A DNA stretch of 22,778 nt, from assembly GCA_003353825.1 (NCBI GenBank), contig PIVW01000030.1, positions 1-22,778 on the forward strand. Reading direction: 5' to 3'. Below are positions 16,864-22,778 of this stretch, one piece after another (the first letter of the stretch is position 1; every line of letters starts with the position of its first letter). The notes under the pieces were generated by a model that was not told where the DNA came from, did no database searches, and was given only the letters and a program-made list of their open reading frames with translations. The stretch comes from Chloroflexota bacterium (lineage in GTDB: Bacteria > Chloroflexota > Anaerolineae > J102). Made by a program: the position numbers and the translations under genes.

Positions 16864-18399
16864 TTGGAAGCATACATCAAGAAACTGCGTGAGCGCAGAG
16901 CCCTCGCCTACGGTAGCGAACAAGATAGAGAGCGGCAGCACAAGAAAGGGCGGCTGACCGCGCGGGAACGCATCGATGCACTCTTCGACCCCGGTACCTT
17001 CGAGGAGATCGATACATTGGTGTTGCCTCGTTACGATAGTTATATGGGTGGCAAGACGTCCCGCCTTGGCGATGGCGTCATCACCGGATTTGGTTTGATC
17101 CATGGTCGCCACGTCTTCGTCGCCGCCCAAGATGCTATCGTTATGGGGGGATCGTTGGGTGAGATGCATGCCAACAAGATCGTCAAAGCGATGCGCATGG
17201 CTCTGGATTATGGTGCGCCCTTTATCGCCCTTAACGACTCAGGCGGCGCCCGCATCCAGGAAGGTGTAGATAGTCTGGGTGGCTATGCGCGAATCTTCGA
17301 TGCCAATTGCGAATCGTCGGGTGTGATCCCGCAGCTATCGGTGATCTTGGGGCCCTGTGCGGGAGGGGCGGTCTATTCACCGGCCCTCACCGATTTCGTG
17401 TTCATGACCGAAAACAGTTACATGTTCATCACCGGGCCGCAAGTGGTAAAGGCCGTAATGCAGGAAGATGTGACCTTCGAGGAGTTGGGAGGCGGCTACA
17501 CGCACAGCAGCGAGAGTGGTGTCAGCCATTTTTTGGCAAGGGATGATCACGAATGTTTGGCGCAAGTTCGAGAGCTACTAAGTTATCTCCCCTCGAACAA
17601 CCAGGACGACCCGCCTTATGCACCCCCTGTAGATGACCCACGGCGACGCTGTCCTGAACTGGAATCGATTGTGCCGGTGGACGCACATAAACCTTATGAC
17701 GTGCGCGCAGTGATTACCAGTGTGGTCGACGATGGCCGCTTCTATGAGGTTCGCCAGTTGTGGGCAGAGAACATGGTGGTCGGTTTTGCGCGGCTCAATG
17801 GTTGGGTTGTAGGATTGGTAGCGAACCAGCCCATGGTATTAGCGGGAACGATCGATATCAAGGCTTCCATCAAGGCGGCGCACTTCATCCGCATTTGCGA
17901 TGCGTACAACATCCCCATTGTGACCTTACAGGACGTTCCCGGTTTTTTGCCGGGCCGACATCAGGAATATGGTGGCATCATCCGCAATGGCGCCCGCATG
18001 ATTTACGCGTACAGCGAGGCGACGGTGCCCAAGCTCATGATCATCCTCCGTAAAAGTTACGGCGGAGCCTACTGTGTGATGAGCAGCAAGGGCTTGCGTG
18101 GCGACTTGCTCTATGCCTGGCCCAACGCCGAAATCGCCGTGATGGGCGCGGAAGGAGCAGTCAACATCCTCTTCCGCGGGGAGGTGGCGGGAGCAGAAGA
18201 TCCGGAGTCGCACAGGCAAGAACTGGTTGCCGATTACGAAGACAAGTTCAAAAACCCTTACGTTGCAGCCTCTCGAGGATTGATCGACGATGTCATCGAA
18301 CCACGGGACACACGAAGAGTGCTCATTAGGGCATTGGAGGTCACCTTATCGAAACGTGAACGCCATGCGCCCAAGAAGCATGGTATTTCGCCGATGTAG
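16864..18399 (+). CDS. Acyl-CoA carboxylase carboxyltransferase (beta) subunit
   Basis: A 511-residue carboxyltransferase of the PccB/AccD5/MmdA group, moving carboxyl from carboxybiotin to an acyl-CoA. It has the N-terminal KGRLTARERIDALFDPGTFEEID, the first crotonase-like half with DSGGARIQEGVDSLGGYARIF and GPCAGGAVYSPALTDF, and the second half with QDVPGFLPGRHQEYGGIIRNGARMIYAYSEA cues and SYGGAYCVM...WPNAEIAVMGAEGAV. At the residue that tunes substrate choice in actinobacterial homologues (Asp in GGAYDVM of propionyl-CoA enzymes), this protein has Cys, so propionyl-CoA need not be its substrate; acetyl-CoA is possible given the malonyl-type AT nearby. That is inference. The start is TTG 16864 with GGAG upstream. 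Biotin carboxylase and carrier genes follow, completing the enzyme. Confidence 0.9.
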   Translation: MEAYIKKLRERRALAYGSEQDRERQHKKGRLTARERIDALFDPGTFEEIDTLVLPRYDSYMGGKTSRLGDGVITGFGLIHGRHVFVAAQDAIVMGGSLGEMHANKIVKAMRMALDYGAPFIALNDSGGARIQEGVDSLGGYARIFDANCESSGVIPQLSVILGPCAGGAVYSPALTDFVFMTENSYMFITGPQVVKAVMQEDVTFEELGGGYTHSSESGVSHFLARDDHECLAQVRELLSYLPSNNQDDPPYAPPVDDPRRRCPELESIVPVDAHKPYDVRAVITSVVDDGRFYEVRQLWAENMVVGFARLNGWVVGLVANQPMVLAGTIDIKASIKAAHFIRICDAYNIPIVTLQDVPGFLPGRHQEYGGIIRNGARMIYAYSEATVPKLMIILRKSYGGAYCVMSSKGLRGDLLYAWPNAEIAVMGAEGAVNILFRGEVAGAEDPESHRQELVADYEDKFKNPYVAASRGLIDDVIEPRDTRRVLIRALEVTLSKRERHAPKKHGISPM

Positions 18400-18402
18400 G
18401 GG

Positions 18403-18423
18403 GCGTGTTGCGTGCTGCGTATT
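18403..18423. repeat. Heptamer repeat (complement of AACACGC type), three units
   Basis: Units gcgtgtt, gcgtgct and gcgtatt begin four bases after the carboxyltransferase stop. On the minus strand they read aatacgc, agcacgc, aacacgc, the same unit as at 2952-3000. Confidence 0.7.
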
Positions 18424-18500
18424 GAGTTCCCGCCTGTATATATCTTCAATATGCACACCTGTATTTACTCAATTCGCATTTCAATATCCACAATAAATCC

Positions 18501-19982
18501 ATGTTCAAGAAAATTCTTATCGCCAACCGTGGCGAGATCGCCGTTCGTATCATCCGTACCTGCCGGGATCTAGGCATATGGACAGTCGCCATTTATCACC
18601 CTGATGACCTGCTCTCCCTACATGTACGGCTGGCTGATGAGGCAGTGCAGCTTAATCAACGGCCAGATGCTCCGGATGCAACTGAGATATTTGAGATCGC
18701 TGACGCGACCGCTGTCGATGCTATCCACCCCGGTTATGGCTTTGGGGCTGAACGTTATTTCTTTGTGCGACCCTGCGAACAGGCCGGATTGATTTTTATC
18801 GGACCCTCCAGCGAGATTATCAAAGACCTCAGCCGTAAGGTGACGATGTTGGAGACAGCCAAAAAGGCTGGCATCGCCACGCCGGAATTCTCTGCATTGC
18901 TGCAAGGCGCCAAGGACCTGGATCTAATCAGAATGGAAGCTGAAGCTTTGGGTTACCCCCTGGTCATAAAGTCGGCGCGTGGTGGTCGCGGGCATGGCAC
19001 GCAATTGGTACGAAAAGCTGACATGCTTGAATCCGCCGTACGCAGAGCAGAGCAAGAGGCGTTTACGGTCTATGGCAACCGCCAACTTTATCTAGAAAAG
19101 GCGATCTACCCAGCTCGCCATGTAGATGTACAGATACTGGCGGATAAACATGGCAATATCATACATCTGGGGGAAAGATGCAGTACGCTACAGCAACATA
19201 GCCAAAAGATTATCTCCGAGACACCGGCCCCATGTATGTCAGCGGTGCAGCGGAAACAGGTGCAAACTCTGGCCATCAAAATCGCTCGCCTGTTCAACTA
19301 CCAAAACGCCGGCGCCGTAGAATTCTTGATCGATGATGAGGGCGGCATTTTTTTCAGTGATTTCAAAGCTCGCATCCAGGTCGAGCACCCGATCACAGAA
19401 ATGGTCAGCGGTATCGACATCGTCGAGGAACAGATACGGATTTGCGGCGGCGAACCATTACGGCTGACGCAAGAGGATGTCTCGTTGCAAGGTTCGTCGA
19501 TGCTATGTCGGATCAACGCCGAAGATCCCTGGAATCATTTCTTGCCCAGCCCGGGCGCCGTTCGCAGATTCCGCCTACCGGCCGGCATGCATGTGCGGGT
19601 TGACACCTATTGTTACTCGGGCTGCGAGGTGCCGGTCTACTACGATCCCCTAATAGCCAAGACTGTCACATGGGGTGAGAGCAGAGAAGCTTGTATTCTA
19701 CGCATGCAACGGACGTTGCAGGACCTCATAATCCAAGGAATACCCAACAATCTACCACTACATCAGGGCATTCTAAATGACCCCCAATTCGTAGCAGGCG
19801 ATTACAGTGCCAATCTCATCGCTCCCTCTCGCTTCATCGAGCCTGCATCTGACGAGGACTTGCGTGATTTGGCGATAGCGGCTGCGGTCGCTTACATGCG
19901 CCGCAACAAGACCTCAAGTCCTGTTCTGCCTGAACGCTTGACCCGTGGATGGCATCGCTCCAGTCGTCGCTTAGTGAATTAG
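18501..19982 (+). CDS. Biotin carboxylase subunit of acyl-CoA carboxylase, variant ATP site
   Basis: A 493-residue ATP-grasp enzyme that carboxylates biotin with bicarbonate. It has the full length and order: FKKILIANRGEIAVRI, HPGYGFGAE, Lys157 in VIKSARGG, EKAIYPARHVDVQ, RIQVEHPITEM (291-301), INAEDPWNHFLPSPG and VRVDTYCYSG. The biotin/bicarbonate residues (RIQVE, and the Arg of VRVDT) are kept. The ATP and metal side differs from E. coli AccC: the glycine loop reads ARGGRGHGTQ instead of GGGGGRGMR, the metal ligand pair E..N of FIEMNTR is D287..K289 (FSDFKAR), and His of RRHQK is Ser234 (QHSQK). I recall a similar KARIQVEHP form in other Chloroflexota carboxylases, so it may be a subfamily rather than decay. 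The gene is preceded by a 101-bp spacer holding a heptamer repeat, and no clear ribosome site is seen. Confidence 0.86.
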   Translation: MFKKILIANRGEIAVRIIRTCRDLGIWTVAIYHPDDLLSLHVRLADEAVQLNQRPDAPDATEIFEIADATAVDAIHPGYGFGAERYFFVRPCEQAGLIFIGPSSEIIKDLSRKVTMLETAKKAGIATPEFSALLQGAKDLDLIRMEAEALGYPLVIKSARGGRGHGTQLVRKADMLESAVRRAEQEAFTVYGNRQLYLEKAIYPARHVDVQILADKHGNIIHLGERCSTLQQHSQKIISETPAPCMSAVQRKQVQTLAIKIARLFNYQNAGAVEFLIDDEGGIFFSDFKARIQVEHPITEMVSGIDIVEEQIRICGGEPLRLTQEDVSLQGSSMLCRINAEDPWNHFLPSPGAVRRFRLPAGMHVRVDTYCYSGCEVPVYYDPLIAKTVTWGESREACILRMQRTLQDLIIQGIPNNLPLHQGILNDPQFVAGDYSANLIAPSRFIEPASDEDLRDLAIAAAVAYMRRNKTSSPVLPERLTRGWHRSSRRLVN

Positions 19983-19990
19983 AGAAACTC

Positions 19991-20485
19991 ATGAGCAGAC
20001 TCGCCGTTACCATAGATGGCCAGACCTTTGAAATCGAGATAAGTCAGATACCGGGCAGCGCCGCTCCATTTGCTGTGACCGTCGATGGGGAGGAGGTCAT
20101 GGTGCAGGTGCCAAGAGGGGCCGAAACCACGCCAATGCACTGGTTGATCGTGGGTGACCGCCCTTATGAGATCGTTTTGGGCGATGATCTGAATTGGATC
20201 AAAGCCTGGAGCGGAAGACATTCATTGAAGATACGCGATCTGGAAGCAGCGGTTCGGCGTCCGCCCAGTGGTGATGGCCGTGTCAAGGCACCGATCCCGG
20301 GCTTGATCACGCGGGTGTTGGTACAAGCTAAGCAAGAAGTTGCCGTGGGCCAATCCTTGTTGATTTTGGAAGCGATGAAAATGGAGAACGAAATTCTGGC
20401 GCCACGAGCTGGATTTGTTACTGATTTAAGGGTCGAGCCGGGTCAGACGGTGGGGATGGGGGATGTATTGGTGGAGATCAGTTAA
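19991..20485 (+). CDS. Biotin carboxyl carrier protein of acyl-CoA carboxylase
   Basis: A 164-residue carrier. The C-terminal biotinyl domain (about 95-164) has the modified lysine Lys130 in LEAMKMEN, framed by KAPIPGLITRVLV and the closing VEPGQTVGMGDVLVEI. The N-terminal part (1-85, LAVTIDGQTFEIEI and WLIVGDRPYEIVL) looks like the small beta-rich adaptor that precedes the carrier in propionyl- or acetyl-CoA carboxylase biotin subunits of this lineage. ATG 19991 is chosen: it is 8 bp after the biotin carboxylase stop and has GAGA upstream. Longer in-frame starts would lie inside the previous gene. It is the last gene of the plus-strand block and supplies the mobile biotin for the two preceding subunits. 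Confidence 0.9.
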   Translation: MSRLAVTIDGQTFEIEISQIPGSAAPFAVTVDGEEVMVQVPRGAETTPMHWLIVGDRPYEIVLGDDLNWIKAWSGRHSLKIRDLEAAVRRPPSGDGRVKAPIPGLITRVLVQAKQEVAVGQSLLILEAMKMENEILAPRAGFVTDLRVEPGQTVGMGDVLVEIS

Positions 20486-20604
20486 GTGATCGGTTTTCGA
20501 AACCCCGAACTCTGAATTTTGCGAGGCGTGTTCAGTTTAATTTGCGGGCGTGTGCCAGTCACAGGAAGATTATAGGAAAAGTTCGTGGGCGGAGATTATC
20601 TAGT

Positions 20605-21519
20605 TCACTCAAAGGTTTGGTTTTTTACACATCGAAACCCTAAGTATGCTGTATCGAGTTGCTTTGTTCTCGGCCATACCTTTCCATCATAGACAATTAT
20701 GTAGGCATGTTCTTCATCTACCTCCGTCACCGTCCACCAGTAGATCACCTGGGAATATACATTCCACAACGGAGACTCCTTATCAGGGGTCGTATTGTAG
20801 GTAACCTCAGCAGTTTTGGCATCCCAGACCCCACCGCTGTTCTGGCCGTGGTGAGCCATCGAACGCACGGCTTCATCCACCGTCGGCAATCGCCAAATGT
20901 ATTGTGGCGCAGGGGCAGGAGTTAGGCCATCTCCACTGAGATGCTGACACGCCTGCTGTGCCTCATACCAGTCTGCTCCCTCGCGCGGCCATCCTGGCCC
21001 ATCGGGAGCCCAAATGAGATTCACGCCGTTTCCCTGCACCAGTCGGGCCTCGAGATCACCATCATTGATGCGCTGAGACACGCGTATGACGGGTTCAATG
21101 CCAGATATGATGAGGATCAGCACGGGAAGTCCAGCCGCCAGAAAGACAGCTACCTTGCGCGGTTGGGGACGACCAAACCAATAAAGCACACCGATTCCGA
21201 TCAGTGGCGCGATGAGCAGAAACATGATCGTGTTGGTGAATGCATGAAAGAACCAGGCAGCAAACAAGGCGAACATCACATGCAAGCCGCCGCCGACTCG
21301 GGGCCAAAAAATGGAAATGAGCGTGACTCCCATAAAGATGAGCATCGGGCTAAGGTACTGTACGAACATCAATCCAATGTTCGACAGCAAGGACTCGTAG
21401 TACCAACCTTCGTGGAAGTTCTCGATACTGCCCCAAAATGCCCAAAAGCAGGTGATGGCGGTAGATAAACCCACTGCAATCCACCCTAGGATCTGGCGCT
21501 TGTCAAGCTGTTTCATCAT
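20605..21519 (-). CDS. Membrane protein with C-terminal DUF1566/FGE-like domain
   Basis: A 304-residue protein. Residues 10-142 hold four or five membrane segments (LGWIAVGLSTAITCFWAFWG, YLSPMLIFMGVTLISIF, a pair around 80-115, and VAVFLAAGLPVLILIISG). The remaining 150 residues form a globular domain: WYEAQQACQHLSGDG, IWRLPTVDEAVRSM, YWWTVTEVDEEHAYIIVYDGKVW and the closing YLGFRCVKN. That pattern (W..A...C..L, RLPT..E, W..T, RCV) is typical of Lcl/DUF1566 and related formylglycine-generating-enzyme-like folds, whose roles are mostly unknown. ATG 21519 has AAGGAAA at good spacing; a second ATG follows at once. It is transcribed away from the synthase block and converges on it. It may be in a transcript with the CPBP protease gene 141 bp upstream. 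Confidence 0.72.
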   Translation of the reverse strand: MMKQLDKRQILGWIAVGLSTAITCFWAFWGSIENFHEGWYYESLLSNIGLMFVQYLSPMLIFMGVTLISIFWPRVGGGLHVMFALFAAWFFHAFTNTIMFLLIAPLIGIGVLYWFGRPQPRKVAVFLAAGLPVLILIISGIEPVIRVSQRINDGDLEARLVQGNGVNLIWAPDGPGWPREGADWYEAQQACQHLSGDGLTPAPAPQYIWRLPTVDEAVRSMAHHGQNSGGVWDAKTAEVTYNTTPDKESPLWNVYSQVIYWWTVTEVDEEHAYIIVYDGKVWPRTKQLDTAYLGFRCVKNQTFE

Positions 21520-21660
21520 GGTGTTTCCTTTGCGGTTAACGTGTGACACATCAGTCGCACTCGACTTAATTCACCGAAATCACTCGGGTAGCATCAAACC
21601 CCGGTTCTGTCGTAGATACGCCTGGTTTCATTGGAGGTTCACCTGTTCTGATCTGCATGG

Positions 21661-22515
21661 TTACGTAGTCTGCCCGGCAGGCTTTGCGGGTTTTGCTTCA
21701 CCTTGACCTTGCCGTTTCAGGTACAAAACGCTACCGAGCAGACCAAATAGGGCGATCATCAACACCCCTTCCACGCCAAAGGATCCCAACCATTCCTTGC
21801 CCGATACTAAGGAAATAAATCCTGCGCCGGTAAACCCGATCAAGAGGGTATTGGCTAAGGTATTCCCCATCCAGTGCATGAGTACGCCCGGCCAGACAGA
21901 ACTAGTGCGTATTCTGATCTCACCATACACAATCGCAAAGACAATCGTGCCCAGGATAAAGCGCGGTAGCAGGGTGACCAATCCTTCTGACGTGTGTGCC
22001 CATAGTTCACGCAGGTAAGGGAAGTGCCAGGAAGCCCAGATAACGCCGACTAGCACATGACCCAGCAGGCGGTCATTCTGTTCATAAACCTTGGGCGCCA
22101 GGTAACCGCGCCAGCCGACTTCTTCAAAGAAGGCAAAGATGAAAAATGTCACTGCCAGGGGGATCATTACCGTCACAAAGGCGGGTACAGTGAAGTAGCT
22201 GAGGGTGCTTGCGCCCAGCAGCAGACCCAACGCGAGCACGATGGTGATAGAGACTGGAAAGGCGAGGAGACTCAGAGCATACCAACGGACATTTCCCCTC
22301 AATGCTGGTTTAAAACCCAGGAATACCTCGTCCCGAAGCAGGAACTTCATCACAAGGGCGGCCACGATCGGTGCAGTTCCCCATACCAGAAAGCCGGGAC
22401 CGGGCGTAGTGGGATCACCCCCTAAAATCGGCCCCAGCCAGGCCAGTCCGTTTACTAAGATGGCGAAAATGATGATATTGCGTATGGCTTGTTTTTGATT
22501 GGTTTTCTTCATCAT
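21661..22515 (-). CDS. CPBP family intramembrane metalloprotease (CAAX protease-like)
   Basis: A 284-residue integral membrane protein with about eight hydrophobic segments. The family's catalytic motifs are all present: E131-E132 with Arg136 in FEEVGWRGYL (EExxxR), His164 in WASWHFPYL, and His214/Asn218 in LMHWMGNTL. Members cleave prenylated or other membrane-bound substrates and include bacteriocin-immunity-type proteins. No prenyl-transferase or peptide gene is next to it, so the target is unknown. ATG 22515 is chosen because AGGAG lies 10 nt upstream on the minus strand and a Lys-rich start (MMKKTNQKQ) precedes the first membrane segment. The short basic, Pro/Ala-rich C-terminal tail is cytosolic. 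Confidence 0.87.
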   Translation of the reverse strand: MMKKTNQKQAIRNIIIFAILVNGLAWLGPILGGDPTTPGPGFLVWGTAPIVAALVMKFLLRDEVFLGFKPALRGNVRWYALSLLAFPVSITIVLALGLLLGASTLSYFTVPAFVTVMIPLAVTFFIFAFFEEVGWRGYLAPKVYEQNDRLLGHVLVGVIWASWHFPYLRELWAHTSEGLVTLLPRFILGTIVFAIVYGEIRIRTSSVWPGVLMHWMGNTLANTLLIGFTGAGFISLVSGKEWLGSFGVEGVLMIALFGLLGSVLYLKRQGQGEAKPAKPAGQTT

Positions 22516-22667
22516 TACTGATTGTCTCCTCTCCATCAAAAACCAGGGTCTTGAGATCAACTAACGTATTTGGGTGTGTCCTAAACGAGTTGGAGACACA
22601 GCATATCTGGTAAACTGAAGGTGGCAAAACAATCGGCCTTCAAACAAACCAGGAGAGGAGCTATACT

Positions 22668-22778
22668 TCACAAGGTCACAAATTGAACTTTTTCGACCTC
22701 ATCAAAGGTTTGAAAATTTAAGGTTAGTAAGGAATCGAGAGCTTCTTTGTGGGTATCGTGAGTGTGGTCCAAACAATC
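22668..22778 (-). CDS. Possible 3' end of an unidentified gene at the window edge
   Basis: The last 111 bases on the minus strand are open for 36 codons and end in TGA at 22668-22670. The translated tail (ALDSLLTLNFQTFDEVEKV in its middle) looks protein-like, but it is too short to place in a family. Its start is outside the window. A small hairpin, tgtgtc/gacaca at 22575-22600, lies downstream of its stop and has no T-run. The stretch 22516-22667 holds no other gene that I can see. Confidence 0.3.
   Translation of the reverse strand, partial: DCLDHTHDTHKEALDSLLTLNFQTFDEVEKVQFVTL

Noticed and set aside
20492..20504. Small hairpin ggttt/aaacc just after the carrier-protein stop, considered as terminator of the block
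   Set aside because: Only a 5-bp stem with a 3-nt loop and no clear T-run.
22571..22640. tgtgtc...gacaca hairpin followed by a short plus-strand frame, considered as an insertion-sequence end
   Set aside because: The frame stops after about 20 codons and shows no transposase motif; no second end is present in the window.

Overview
The window is accessory DNA from a bacterium that is most likely a member of the Chloroflexota (Anaerolineae or Caldilineae-like). This placement is an inference. It rests on the style of the acyl-CoA dehydrogenase, biotin carboxylase and split KS/AT/KS-ACP-KR-DH synthase, and on the abundance of 7-bp tandem repeats between genes. No rRNA or tRNA gene is present to confirm it.

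Layout. Positions 1-1400 are a graveyard of mobile or defence DNA: a broken OLD/RecF-like ATPase in visibly AT-rich sequence, a perfect 22-bp-stem palindrome, and a decayed integron-type tyrosine recombinase. Positions 1622-3051 hold an orphan amino-acid-type substrate-binding protein (minus strand), a 127-bp structured element with 14-bp terminal inverted repeats, and short tandem repeats. Positions 3052-5879 look like a three-gene operon: a TerB-like protein, a SnoaL-like protein and an MFS exporter. A membrane-anchored clan GH-A glycoside hydrolase (minus strand) follows at 5918-7021.

The core is a plus-strand block from 7322 to 20485. In order it holds an acyl-CoA dehydrogenase broken by two frameshifts, a PfaA-like ketosynthase, a malonyl-type acyltransferase, a 1231-residue KS-ACP-KR-DH protein, a small membrane protein, a Sfp-type phosphopantetheinyl transferase, and a three-subunit biotin-dependent acyl-CoA carboxylase (carboxyltransferase, biotin carboxylase, biotin carrier). 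Together these look like a self-contained lipid or polyketide synthase: the carboxylase makes malonyl-CoA or a relative, the AT loads it, the KS condenses, and the PPTase should activate an ACP. However, the large protein shows three anomalies: an internal gap of about 90 residues in its KS, a KR cut off after the nucleotide-binding loop with loss of the DH histidine, and Thr in place of the ACP serine. The synthase is therefore eroding, specialised, or misassembled.

The most interesting pattern is a set of 7-bp tandem repeats (AACACGC, GTCGGAR and RTCATCA types) at gene borders and inside one interdomain linker. One tract lies exactly where the AT and the second KS part company in different frames. 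Gain of one 7-bp unit there would fuse the two genes in frame, so the tract could act as a slippage switch or be the scar that split a once larger synthase.

The right end (20605-22515) holds two minus-strand membrane protein genes (a four- or five-helix protein with a DUF1566/FGE-like C-terminus, and a CPBP intramembrane protease), and possibly the tail of another gene at the window edge.
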